64,000 nt of DNA, taken from Aotearoamyces nothofagi (taxonomy: Eukaryota > Ascomycota > Leotiomycetes > Leotiales > Tympanidaceae). Shown here piece by piece: positions 46,081 through 57,771 of this stretch. The notes beneath the pieces were generated by a model. The model made no database searches. It was not told where the DNA came from and saw nothing but the letters and a program-made list of their open reading frames with translations. The stretch lies in assembly GCA_015345905.1 (NCBI GenBank), contig JADDTR010000008.1, positions 806,001 to 870,000 on the forward strand, written 5' to 3'. A program made the translations under genes and the position numbers. The stretch's first letter is position 1; each line of letters starts with the position of its first letter.

Positions 46081-46940
46081 GTCATACGGTGGAGCAAACT
46101 CTAGAATTCAACGTTGAGAGTGTCAGTGCGCTAAGGACATCGGCCCATTGCAATATTTGGAGATTATGAGATGCCGCTTTGGGTCAGCTGGCAAGCTGAT
46201 GAGCCATATCGTAAGAGAACTGCAGCAAAGAAAGCGGCATACGAGGTATGGGCGGCATGATGTCCTCTCAGGGCGCGAGGGGCAGACCTAAACGCCCAAA
46301 TAATGGGCTCTAATATCATGATGAAGCTCGTAAAGACTGATATAGGTATATGGGGAAGCTGAGCCGGATGTAACTAGCACAATGGCGGGGATAGAAAGCA
46401 CGAGGGACGGCGCGAAGAGGGTCGGCAACTAGACCGTAAGATCCGAAAAAGCCCCTCAAGCCCGAGATTATTCAATATCCAAATGAGAGCCCCACGGAAT
46501 CCTTGCAGTATTAGTCCCGATTCTACGTGGGAGGTGCTAAAGAAGGCTGGGGCCGAGAGGGGCACGATGCCTGCCACTTTGTGGCTATGTATCCATATCC
46601 ATACATTCAGTAACGTACTGTACATAGCTTTTCACAGTTGAAAGGGGCACCTACATCTGCATTGGTCTACGGATAGTATGCATCTTGATGAAGTTGTTCC
46701 ACCAGCCACGGTCCTGGCAGATCGATCCAGTGGACTTATGATGCCGGCGCCTAGAAATGGCAGAGAAGTATTGAGACCAAGACCCTGGAAACTTCAATCC
46801 CACAAGGTCTAGAGGGAAAGAAGCTATTCACGGAACGGTCTATCCCAAAGATTATATGAGGATGCGCGCGTAGCCCATATGGCGGAGAGCATGGCCGCTG
46901 CCATGTGGTGGGAGTCAGGTTATACTGTAGTTGTCCTTTG

Positions 46941-46980
46941 CGGAAAAACGGAAAAACGGAGGACGGAGGACGGAAAAACG
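46941..46980 (+). repeat. CGGAAAAA / CGGAGGA tandem repeat
   Basis: Two CGGAAAAA units, two CGGAGGA units and a final CGGAAAAACG. Each begins with CGG, the Zn2Cys6 half-site triplet, but function is not shown. Confidence 0.7.
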
Positions 46981-48555
46981 TATAGGCAGTTGGGATAAGA
47001 ATGCAGCTACTGAGCCAGCGCACATAGGCGAAGTGGGACTTCGGTTTGGCGCGCGAGCTACCGAAGAAACGAGCACTAACAGCAGCCTGTAGCCTGTGTT
47101 TCTGAGAGCCCCGCGTATACGAGATATATGGTATATATCACACGCGGTACAGCACATTACAGGAGATACCGTAGTATAGAACAGCATACAGCTACCCTTA
47201 CACGCCCGGACACACGTCCGTCCGTAATACGGGCTGCCAAGCAGAGGAGATTGATGCGCAGGGCAGGGCCGTCAACCGACAGGGGCGCAGATTCAAGGCC
47301 CGGGAGCCGGCACGGGCTGCAAAACACGACAAAGGATAACGGGGTATGGAAAATAGAGCATGTACTGTAGAGATAGAGATGAGATGGGAGTTCGTAGCAA
47401 TAATCAGACGCAAATCGTCCTGTGCTTCTCTTTTCGAGGAAACAGTACGTGTGGCGGCGGCCGTCATAATGGCTGCGCTGCAGGCGAGGGAGCCCCAAAC
47501 GTCGACGGTGCATGCATGTACTGTGCAGTATCATGATAGCAAAATGCCGCATGAGGCCGTTCACCGCTTGTACGTAGATGGCGGTTGCCAAGCCTCGTGA
47601 GAACAGCACGGACAGCATGGAAGCGTTGCAGGACATGAAGTCGGATCCGGCGGATGACATGCGCAATGCACCAAGCAATGACTCGGCAGATGGGAGAGCG
47701 ACACAAAGAGAGCAGCATGCCTGGAGGGAGGACTATTGTAAGGATGAACGGGCCCGGATGCACGATGTGCTGTGCTGTAATGGCCAATCTGACGATTGCC
47801 TCGAGGGACGTCGGGACTGCATCGTGCAGATAGATACACACAGCCCGAATCGAAGCCGCACCCATGGAGCCAAGATTGCTACACAGTATGTATTCCTCCC
47901 AGAATAGCCATCTCCTGCGCCCGGTCCAGGAGGGATAGCTGGCTGTCGTTCTCAGCTGCATCCTGGACGCGGCCCTTCGGCACGAGCACAACGGGGTTGC
48001 GACGGGGGCAGCCAAGTCTCTCGGCGTCGAGAGAATTATCTCCCTCCAGATAAGATGGTCCAGACGATACGGTGCAAGACTGCGTGCTGCATCGGATGGA
48101 GGGTCGGTTGCGGCGGGACCTGCGCCGGGGTTGCAAGAAGCCGTCAACGTCGAGCGGCAACGTGGGAATCAATACCTGCTCCCACGCCCCATGGCAGCCG
48201 CCACCGACTCGTCCCTGTCCCGCCTTATCTCGTCCCGTGTGGCCTGCCGGCTCCAGCCTGGGCTGAGCCACGGCGACAACGTCTTTGCTGTGCCCGCAGA
48301 GCAGCCTTCGCCCTGACGGATGCCAAACAAACAATCCTCGATGATGCGACCAGACCGCCCAGGGCAGAATACGAGCTGTCAGGACGGCAACGCGCCGCTT
48401 CCCTGCAAGCGCATCAGGGCCAATGCAACGAATAAATAAGCTTCTTTCAGTACCAAGAACCGAGATAAGTCGTCGTTGCGGTTGTCCGTTGCCCCATTGT
48501 CCTTGTCGCAACGTGCGGCCAGCCATTGGCCTGCGTGCCCAGACCGTTCTGTCCC

Positions 48556-48580
48556 GTCCTGTCCTGTCCTGTCCTGTCCT
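48556..48580 (+). repeat. GTCCT pentanucleotide microsatellite (5 copies)
   Basis: Five perfect copies in non-coding GC-rich DNA. Imperfect GTCCC units flank the left side. Confidence 0.9.
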
Positions 48581-49137
48581 GCTGTATGCATGCACCGCAA
48601 TATTGGATGTATACTGCAGCGCAGACGGCAGAGATCCTGTCAGGGACGGGCCAGGCATGCAGGGCCGCCCCGGCGCTCTAATTATGGAAGCTCGCCATGA
48701 GCCACCGGTCAGCGAGAGACCAGAGATAAGGGACGAGACGAGACAAGACAAGACGCGCTTTTTTCGCCGCCGCCGGTCCTTTTGTGCTCTGTGCGGCGGC
48801 GGGACGCCAAGGCATGCCGTGGCATACCTGTAGCAAGCGGGTTCGTGCTTTCGTGTGGAAGGTCTCACCTACGGTTGGCATTACGACAAGTGGCGGGGAG
48901 TTGATAGCACCATCTACTGTTCCCCAAAGCCGCGGAAATGTCGACTTGCTGTGTGGGTTAAGCAGTTGGACTCGGAAAGCCGATATCATGGCGTGTTCCG
49001 CCAGCCCTCATCTCAGCCCTGGGTCCTATCGGATGGCATGTGATTGTCAATTCAGCCCGGGTCTATCTAAGATAACTAAAACTATGGAATGGCGAAGTCA
49101 AAGATACCCAGTCACAAAGAGAGGAAAGGAAAGAACG

Positions 49138-50856
49138 CTAGGTACTATCTACAGTGTTGGCTCCACAGGCTCCCTCCTGCCACATCTTGACGTTCTTAAC
49201 ATTCATGCCCCTTTCGGTGCCTGTCCCCCAGGTAGGGAGCCAGTCGTCTACTGCAGCCCAGAAATCGCTGGCTGCAGTCGTACTTGAATCTACCCAAGGT
49301 TTGTTGCCAACGCTATCTTGGAACCAGCCATTCTGGCTTCCAACCGCTACATTGAGGATTAGATAGAAGTCTTGGTTAAATGGCGCATTGAGGTCTGTGC
49401 TGCTGCTCCAGGGGTTTTGGATGAGCGTTCCGTTTACAGTGTCTGACGAAAAGTAACCGCGGCTCCACATAGTCCCCTGCCCTTTGAAGCTCCAGTACAG
49501 GACTTGCTACAGCATTCACCATAGTTAGACTGGTGAGATAAATGAGAGATATTAGACGGTGGTTTGTTGAGATAGCACATACCTGAAGCTGAAAGTCCAG
49601 ATATGTGAAAATATAATTCTTTGACCATTCTACTCCAAAGGTATGATAACCCTCGCTGAAATCCGTCCGACGGATTGCTTTGCCAGCCGTAGATCGCCAA
49701 TATGCGTCTGTTGATTCGGAAGGGCCTGGAGAAAGATTCTTAGATTATTCAATTGAACGACCAAAAGTGACTTACCCCAATGCAAAGTGGTGGTATATGT
49801 ATCGCGTCCTCCATCAGGAAATCCAGCAGCATTCCCTCTGGCTTCTGCAACATCAATTTCACCACTCGCAGGCCAAGTGCCATACGTGTCTTCTTCAGGC
49901 ATCATCCTATAATGTCTTAGTTCCGGGGTCTTAACTAAGGTGGTAGTATATTTACCATATTGCAGGCCAAAGCCAGTCACCTTTTGGTAATTTGGCAATA
50001 ACCTCAACTTTCCCATATTTGATAGTCTTTTTACCCTTCGTTGTTATTCGAGCAGAGCGAACGGGGGGAATGATTGTACCCTTCGTGCTGTTGCTTTGCA
50101 TAACGCATTGGGCGGCCTCAGTACCGGTGCATGTTCCATCATTTGTGAGATTCAAGGTATATCCGTTAGTAATGAGGTCGTTAGTGATGGATGTCGTCTC
50201 ATTCGTAAGAGTTGGGAGTATATGAAGACCGTCTGCCGAGACAAAAGCGTTTGTAGAATCTGCAGTCGTCCAGTCGAAGGATCCTGATCTAAGAAAAGGT
50301 TAAGAGACAGGTCTCATATATGCAGTTCAAAGACGCACCCAAAGTCACCAACCTGTACCTCATGTTCCCATACTTTTGGATCGATTTCAGAGAATGAATC
50401 GTCTAGAACGAGGCAGTACTAAAGATTGAATTAACCTTGTTGCAGCTCGAGAGGGATAGCGAACTGTACATCATGTTTGATGACCGTCTTCGCCTTTGAA
50501 TAGCAGATGTAGCTACTAATACCCAATCCCAAAACCATAAATCCATACATTATGTAATTATTAACACGCGTTCGCCCCATCTTCTTACTCTTGAGCCATG
50601 GTTGCTCAAACCTAATGGTGATTTATTACAGTATGACCTTATGAGACGGGAGTGTAATAACTTACTCTCCAATCAGCCTATAGCTTTGAAATCTTTTACT
50701 TTGACGTGTTCTAATATCGCCTTGGCGGATAAAGTCGAGAGAGTTGTGAGTCGTGGAAGGAGCACAAGATACATGTTGGCTTTCTGGTGTAGTAGGAATA
50801 TCTGCACTACCTTCGTGGACTTTCTTTGAACCGAAAAACTTTAGTCCGAAACCCAT
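49138..50856 (-). CDS. Type II membrane-anchored GH16 beta-1,3-glucanase-like protein
   Basis: Seven exons, 50856-50666, 50611-50470, 50418-50339, 50288-49956, 49906-49776, 49725-49583 and 49506-49138, join exactly to 462 residues. The first ~75 residues are polar and basic (cytoplasmic). One hydrophobic segment follows (YIMYGFMVLGLGISSYICY), so the protein is a type II membrane protein with the enzyme outside the cytosol. The GH16 domain includes FDWTTADSTNAFVSADGLH, GKVEVIAKLPKGDWLWPAIW and the catalytic GEIDVAEARGN (E-x-D-x-x-E), followed by TTLHWG and FYLILNVAVGSQNGW. It resembles beta-1,3-glucanase/beta-glucan-binding subfamilies, so action on wall or environmental beta-glucan is likely. 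Catalytic residues are intact. Confidence 0.9.
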
Positions 50857-51576
50857 TGTCGGCGATGTAGTCGGTATGAAAAGGTGTTAGTGTAGGTAGG
50901 TAAAAGCTGGGTGATGCTCTCAACATAAGGTAGCTCAAAGACTCGACATTAATATAGCTGCCGACAGAGCTCTCTATTGCTTGGAATGTTCCAGCCGGTC
51001 TGAGGCTCGCTATTTCCATGTGCTAAATGGTCTCTACTCAACGTATAGCAAGCTAGATGATAGATCGACAATGGCTGGATATATCGAGCGAGCCTTGGCG
51101 CTACCAGCCTGATTGTCAACCAGCCATAAGGTATTCGGAACTTTGGCCATGTTAGGTGCAGGGTGCGTTGTGCAGCCATCCCAATATCTCTCAGAATTGG
51201 GCCAGATTCTCAGCCTGGAGAATAGATCTCGAGATAGGCTTTGGCTTGGTGTCTTTCTCAGCTGATCTTTGCGTGATTCGGGACACATCATGGCAGCATT
51301 GGGATAAGGCTGGCGCAATGAGGTATTCCTTGGTACCTTTGACCCACGCGGCGTATATCGAGTTCGGATAGACCCACGAGTTCCGAGCGGCGACGGGTAG
51401 TTGAGCTGTCGAGGATGCTCTGAACAGTAACCCTGTACCTTCCACCAGATATCTCTTGACAGCTGAAGACGGGATGCAATATGCAGATGCAGATGCAGTA
51501 TGTCTTGTAACTTGGGTAATTGCTTGCTCTGTCCGGAAGAAAAATCGGGACTACGATAAATCTGTAAGAGACCCAT

Positions 51577-51595
51577 GTACTTGTACCATGTACAA
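51577..51595. repeat. 8-bp inverted repeat with 3-bp loop
   Basis: ACTTGTAC and GTACAAGT are perfect inverse copies around CAT. Several further CATGTAC/CATGCAC words follow to 51640. It could be a protein-binding palindrome or small hairpin; no function is shown. Confidence 0.6.
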
Positions 51596-51719
51596 GTCCG
51601 CACAGGGCCATGCACTGTACCATGCACCATGCCATGTACGGGGTGCCGTGTCACAGAACCCACGCATGATACCAAGCAAGCACTCGGCCTTGCCTGGCAC
51701 ACAGGAAGCCATATCAAGA

Positions 51720-51763
51720 AGGTGTTGCTGGTGTTGCTGGTGCTGCTGGTGCTGCTGGTGTTG
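51720..51763 (+). repeat. GTTGCTGGT/GCTGCTGGT trinucleotide-type microsatellite
   Basis: About 14 triplets of the GNT family (GTT, GCT, GGT) in tandem; non-coding context. Confidence 0.85.
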
Positions 51764-53822
51764 ACGGAATTCAGGATCGACGTTGTTGAAGCATGGGCGT
51801 CTGCGAGGCAAAAGTATGCTTACTATGCTTACTCTGCCAACCCACCAATGATGAAACTCCCGGCAAGGCGCCCTGGCAAGGTCGGCAATCAATACGCGAC
51901 GGGAGCATATTTTGCCGGAGGACGGAGCCTAGGGTATCAAAGCCTCAGGTACCAAAGCCCGAGATATCAGACGATCAAAAGCAGCACCGCAGCAGCAACA
52001 GCAGCAAAAGCAAAAGCAGCAGCAGAATCAGCAGCGGCAGTGATGCCCGAGTAGCTGGCTGGCTATGCCCCCCTTTCGACTCGTTTGTGATCCCACGCTC
52101 GTACATCCCGCCGTCCAGTATATGCTTGCTCTCTCCCAGCGATGAACCCGGCCTTATAGGACCCACTGCGTGTGATGCAGCACCATCATCACGGTCCGCG
52201 ATGCTCTTTTGAGGCTTCTTGCGCTTCTGCAGAAAAGTTGGACACGGGGGCCCAGGGCAGGGGTGGCGTTAGGCGTATCGCGAGCGGGAGGCTGGACGGC
52301 GGTCTACCCGTGTACACCTTGGCAAGTATCCGCGCCGTGCGGTACCTGGATATACTCGATATGGGATGTCCGAGAGGCCATCTTCGTATTGATGGTTGGC
52401 ACTGGCCATCATCCTCGCCATCGCCTGTACGAATAATGGTCGATGGTTACCCGACCACTCCTTGTCACTGCATGCCACTGCATGCCATGTTACTGCTTGT
52501 CGTGCCCCTTACTATCACTGCTTGTCGCCGTGCTGGCCGTATAGTATTATGCCACCACCTGTTGATCACAGTAGACGGTTCATCTGCTAAGCTGCCAACC
52601 AGCCAGCATGTCACGCTCTCGCTTCGACCTCTGCTGCTTATATTATCTCTGAACAGGCTTTGCACTCTTCGCGAGACATCATTTGTTACAGACGTTATTT
52701 TTATGCTGTACCGAGATACATTCGACCACCCTCGGCAACTTTTTGTACCTCCTCAATGTCTCTTCTAAATCTGATGCTTTCAAGTTCCGGCATGTCCTTG
52801 ACCTCTTGTCAAACCCTTTAAGTTCCTCTGTGTTCCGACTCTAGAGAGACCAGGATAATTATAGCCTCTACGGAGCTATCATTAATAGTCGGCTCTGTTG
52901 TCAACCCACAAGAATACTCCCCCGCGGCTCTAGTGACAGTCTTTGCGTCTTGTATTTTTAGTTGGCATGGATATCTACTAAACCCTGGTATATGTATCTG
53001 CCGCTGTGGGTACATCTAAACCACATCTTGTATGGTATCACCTTATTATCACTGGTATTAGGTGCTTGCTATCTCCGACCGCAAGGTGGTCCTAGAGCAA
53101 AGATAGACAGCTAAGGTAATACTCTGTACCGTGCATACCATCGGCTACTTCCTAGTCAAAAGGCTCAAATACCAATACGCCTGGATGCAGCTACACTATC
53201 TTATCCTGCACTGACACATACAGAGACTCCCTCTCGGCCAACAGCTAAGCACAAGTAAGCCACGCCGTTATAGTGAGGCACAATCTGGACGACAGACGTC
53301 TTGGCATGTCCCATCAGATTCCTCAACAAGCAGCTGCACCGGCTGAAGGCGTATTCACCTCTCTCAGCCCGACCTTCAGCATCTTGATTCGGAAACCTGT
53401 TTTCTCAGCTTGTCTCTTGAGATAGCAACGTGGCAAGCTGGCTGAGTTCCCATTCGGTGCATCCGTCGCTCTTCAATGCCTTATATGATCTTCGTATCCT
53501 TAGCGGTAACTAATCCTTTTGAGATGTTCATGGTAGTCCCGGCCAGATCTTCTCCCAGAACAGCCACTCGAAGACTATCCTCAGCTCTAACATCTCTTCT
53601 TTGTGAATAGATCTGCTTCCAGGCCCTTTCTACCTCGACCACGTTCTTACCCTGCAAGACGTTCCTATAAGCAGATCATATTTCGTGTATTTTGATCCCA
53701 TCCCTCGATATCAACCCGAGGAAACATTAGCTCTATAATTACCTTCAATCTTGTTGTTATTGTCGAAAGCTCCTAAATCACATCGCCCTTGTTGGCCTTG
53801 CCCAAGACCACGATTATCCATT

Positions 53823-56800
53823 ATGTCGACATCTAGTCATCCGCAGGCTTCGACCCATTACTCATCGGGGCCTTTAAGTCTACCTAGAAGTCGGTACAGC
53901 GATTCGCTCCGTATTGCTCCCTCACCGCGCAGTGGATCCATTCATGAACATGAATCCACGGCATCTGACGAGTCTCCCGAGTCGTGGGGAAAGCACGTCG
54001 TTGTAAGTATCTGCATCTAGGGTTAATCTTATATACGCTTTTGTTTTGCTGACACTTACAAAGATGGCTAAATATCTCTACGGTCGTATTTTGTCGAATA
54101 TGTGGTTTGATTCCACCAGAGCCCCCGCCCACAGCCCAACATCGGATGTTGACAGATCAGTATCCCAAGGTGTCCTGTTACGACAGTCTCGTGGCATCTA
54201 CGTACTAGAGCCTCCGAATCTTTCTCCAGACCTCGTTGCTACAGTACAAAGACTAAACGTCGCAGTTGCATTCACAATGTCCACTGAAATAACGAAACTC
54301 ATATTCGATATCTTAACCCCAAATCAAACCGAGATTGTTCTGCCACATGACAGCACACAATACCAGATACTCGATTCGTTTGAAGATATGTCGAAAGCAA
54401 CATCCAACAAGGTCAAACGCTTCCAGTACACGTGCTTCGTGAGGAAGGAAAGACTGGTCCTCTTGTGGGGTGATGACGTTGAGGGAATCTTGACTCACGC
54501 TGCAAATATTGAACGACAACTCCTCACAGTTGTGGGTCTCCCTCATCCAATGTCTACTTGGTAACCTACCGATACTAATGTCTGGATAGATTTGGGGAGC
54601 AAAAATCCCGATTCTACCAGGTTCTGATCGACGGCACGATTCACACTTGTCCACGGGACACAATTCAATTGTCCCGTCATCTGCGGCTTCTGAGAAGATA
54701 TTGTATAATTCGGCACCCAAAGGTGGAGCCGTAGAGGAAGAGAAGGAACTCTCTGACGAAGAGTCCATGGCCCCATTCAACGAGTCTCTTAACCGGCCAA
54801 TAGTCTTCATGTCGGCCATCTTTGTCGGTCTCGCGGTTGCTCTCATTCTCATTCTTTTGTGCGGGTTTGGTACCTCACAGGTATGACAAACACTTACCTG
54901 TCTCCTGCATTAATGCTTACATGACCATAGTTGATCTACCAAAGCCTTGTCGACGGCAAGTGGGTACGAATGGCTCTTGTACGTAACTCTTCTCCAAAAT
55001 GTTTGACTTTAGAACTGATATTTTTTCACATCTAGCTGGCTACGGTCCCATTCTTCGGTTTGTTTGGCCTGGTATGTAACTTGCGTCGATGTTGCTGACT
55101 CGGCTAATTGACCCCTCAAGTTTTTCGCCATTGTTATCTTCACCGACATCTTTCAGGTCATTGGACCTATCACAGGGGTCACATCCAACTCCCGCTCCTA
55201 TTCTGCGATTCGACCAAACATTGCTAAAGCATGTGACCTTGGGTTCACTTGTTCTCACGTGACTATACAGATGCCAGTATATAAAGAGTCATTGACTAGC
55301 GTTATCATTCCTACGGTTACTAGCCTCAAAGCAGCCATCAGTCACTACGAGTTGAATGGTGGTACAGCCAGTATATTCGTCAATGACGATGGTCTTCAGG
55401 TGGGTCGTGACTTTTCTATCCACAGATTGATTCCCTAGTGAATGCGCTGATATCAATGCAGCTTTTACCTGAGGATGAGGCACAAGCACGCAAAGATTTC
55501 TATACAGATAACAACATCGGATGGGTTGCACGACCCAAACACGGCGATGATGGTTTTGTTCGAGGTGGCAAATTCAAAAAGGCATCCAATATGAATTATG
55601 CACTCAACATCTCTAACCGAACCGAGGACGTATTAAGAGATTTAATTGAGCAAAGACGGGTCACTGATAATGTCACTGAAATCTCTGAGAGCGAAGAGGA
55701 CGACCTTTACAGAGCAGCACTCAATAAAGTACTCGAGGATGATGGAAAAGCGTGGGCAGATGGTGATATCAGGATAGGAGAGTTTATTTTGTTAATCGAT
55801 TCTGATACCCGTGTCGTATGTCTCATTTCGAAACCCCTACAAGACTATATATAGCTGACAATGCTCTAGCCAGTTGATTGCTTGCTCTATGGCGCTGCTG
55901 AGATGTTTTTATCACCTGAAGTTGCCATCGTGCAGCACAGTGCCGGCGTCATGCAGATTGTCGGCGACTACTTTGAGAATGGAATAACCTTCTTTACCAA
56001 TCAGATCTATTCGGCCATCCGATTCTCTGTCGGTAACGGTGAAGCTGCACCTTTTGTAGGTCATAATGCTTTCTTGAGATGGAAAGCTGTTCAGTCCATT
56101 GCTACCAAGATGCCAGATGGCTCGGATATGTTCTGGTCCGAAGCCCATGTCTCGGAGGATTTTGATATCTCCCTCCGGGTGCAAATGGCTGGAAATGTAG
56201 TCCGAATGGCGTCTTATCATGGGGATGGATTTAAAGAAGGGGTATCGTTGACTGTATACGATGAGTTAAGTCGATGGGAAAAGTAAGATATTGATCACAT
56301 TCTATGGATAATCCAGCTAACGACATGGTAAGATACGCCTACGGTTGTAACGAACTTGTCTTCAACCCAGTGTACAAGTGGCTATGGAAATCACCTTTCA
56401 CTCCATTATTCCGGCGACTACTATGGTCAAATATGCAACTATCGTCCAAAGTCACCATCCTCGGTTATATTGCAACATGTATGCACTCCATTCTCCAGGC
56501 TTATATTCACACTAACGATATAGATTACGCTCTTGCAATGGGTCTTCCGTTAACCCTTTTGAATTACCTGCTAGTAGGTTGGGACAACGGGTACATTGAT
56601 AAGTTCTACATCGAGTCATGGAAGGTTTTTGTCGCTCTTCTCGTCGTCTTTAGCGGCCTCGGCAATGTCTGCCTCGCCGTGCTGCGCTATCGACTCGGAG
56701 AAAAAAGCCTTTTATCGGCGCTCTTTGAGAACTTCAAATGGATGCCCATGTTTGCCGTCTTCTTCGGTGGAATCTCCTTTCACCTCTTCCTAGCCATCTT

Positions 56801-57130
56801 CGCCCATATGTTTGGCATCAATATGGAATGGGGAGCTACTGCGAAGGAGGCTGTTGCATCCAACTTCTTCAAGGAAGTCCCCAAGATCTTCAAGTCCTTC
56901 AAGTGGATGTACCTCTTCGTCATCATCTGTATCGGTGGTATGATCTACTTGGGGAACTTTGCCCCGAATGGCTGGTCAATAACTGGTATCACCGCTACGG
57001 TTCCCATGGCTGTCATGCTCACTTCGCACATTCTTCTTCCGGTACATGAACCCCCTTTCACGTGTCAGGATCTGCCGCTAACAATGCACAGTTCGCCCTC
57101 AACCCGGCTCTCATGATCTTTAACTACTAG
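53823..57130 (+). CDS. GT2-family processive glycosyltransferase, multi-pass membrane protein
   Basis: Ten exons (53823-54002, 54064-54531, 54590-54880, 54931-54978, 55036-55071, 55121-55399, 55462-55815, 55870-56282, 56333-57041, 57092-57130) join in frame to 938 residues. The first ~310 residues are a cytoplasmic region with a Ser/Arg-rich start and DDSTQYQILDSF-like middle. A hydrophobic pair of segments follows (FMSAIFVGLAVALILILL and PFFGLFGLFFAIVIF). The GT2 core has IFVNDDGLQLL, ILLIDSDTRVP (DxD) and SEDFDISLRV (acceptor Asp, ED). ELSRWEKYAYG stands where QxxRW is found in chitin and hyaluronan synthases. Six to eight membrane segments close the protein. It belongs with fungal GT2 proteins implicated in hyphal surface polysaccharide; the product is unknown. 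Confidence 0.88.
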
Positions 57131-57771
57131 ATCAAGAGCTAAAGTTATCTTTTCCTATCAACTGCAATCTAGACTGTGACATCACGAGCGTTGAAATAGC
57201 CAAATGAAGATAAAAGGACATAATCAGGATATCCGGGACTGTTCAGTATTGGAATATAGATATAGCATACGGGCTTTTCCTTGTTCTCGCAGGTGGTATT
57301 TATAGAGCTGGTAGTTTTGCTCTTTCTTGAATCTAATGACTATTATGATATCATGATCTGGCAGCTAGACTTTTATGATCTTATTGAAATTCTTGTCATG
57401 TGCCTATATTTTGGTATCTGAGGTCCCCCAGCAAGCTGTTTATTGGCCAGTCACGTAACACGGGGTTTTTTATATTATTTTAAAATGAGACATTCTTGGA
57501 TTCTCTAAAATCCCCTGTCCTTCTCCCCTCTTCATCTCTTGCTTTCCCAGCGGTTTGCTGTAACTTGCTATCGTTTATGAACAGGATTAATTTCTGACTC
57601 TGGTTTTTTTATACTATGTACACGTACATCTAAGACCCCGGGTATGCAGTGTTCGGATGTCGATATGAGGTGTGGTTTAGGTTTGGGTATCAATCTGTGG
57701 TGTGGTTTAAGTGTGGGTATCAGTCCATGGTGTGGTTTAAGTTTAGATATTATCTAGGCCCCGCTTCGGAC
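57131..57771. other. Convergent intergenic region with minisatellite
   Basis: It separates the 3' ends of the GT2 and DUF7703 genes. Apart from the 30-bp minisatellite described separately, no feature is seen. AT runs near 57466-57485. Confidence 0.5.
57670..57750 (+). repeat. 30-bp minisatellite, about 2.7 copies
   Basis: GTGTGGTTTA recurs at 57670, 57700 and 57730, exactly 30 bp apart, with unit interiors about 80% alike. Because 30 is a multiple of three, the plus frame reads a ten-residue repeat of the WF-x2-GYQS type. No start or conserved protein supports coding. Confidence 0.85.

Larger units (their letters stand above)
45825..49137. other. 3.3-kb gene-poor, GC-rich region with simple repeats
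   Basis: Many long overlapping ORFs occur on both strands at 47.1-49.0 kb (the largest on the minus strand, 47879-48868), but they show Arg/Cys/His-rich, low-information protein sequence. They compete for the same bases and match no family, so I call none. The region holds CGGAAAAA-type repeats near 46941, a GTCCT array at 48556 and a tRNA-like 5' half near 46060. It separates the divergent upstream side of the WSC oxidase gene from the 3' end of the GH16 gene, so it may contain regulatory sequence or a non-coding transcript. Confidence 0.45.
50857..53822. other. 3-kb gene-poor divergent region
   Basis: This lies between the start of the GH16 gene (minus) and the start of the GT2 gene (plus). 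ORFs such as 51034-51717 (minus) and 52172-52768 (plus) are overlapped by others and have no recognisable content. It holds trinucleotide repeats near 51720 and 52000 and a short inverted repeat at about 51577-51595 (ACTTGTAC-CAT-GTACAAGT). Pyrimidine-rich sequence and CTCT runs precede the GT2 start. Confidence 0.45.

Noticed and set aside
47879-48868. 329-codon minus-strand ORF in GC-rich DNA
   Set aside because: Arg/Cys/His-rich, low-information sequence, overlapped by several other open frames on both strands, and spanning a GTCCT microsatellite; no family match.
51034-51717. 227-codon minus-strand ORF
   Set aside because: No recognisable domain, overlapping frames on both strands, and it runs into simple-repeat DNA.
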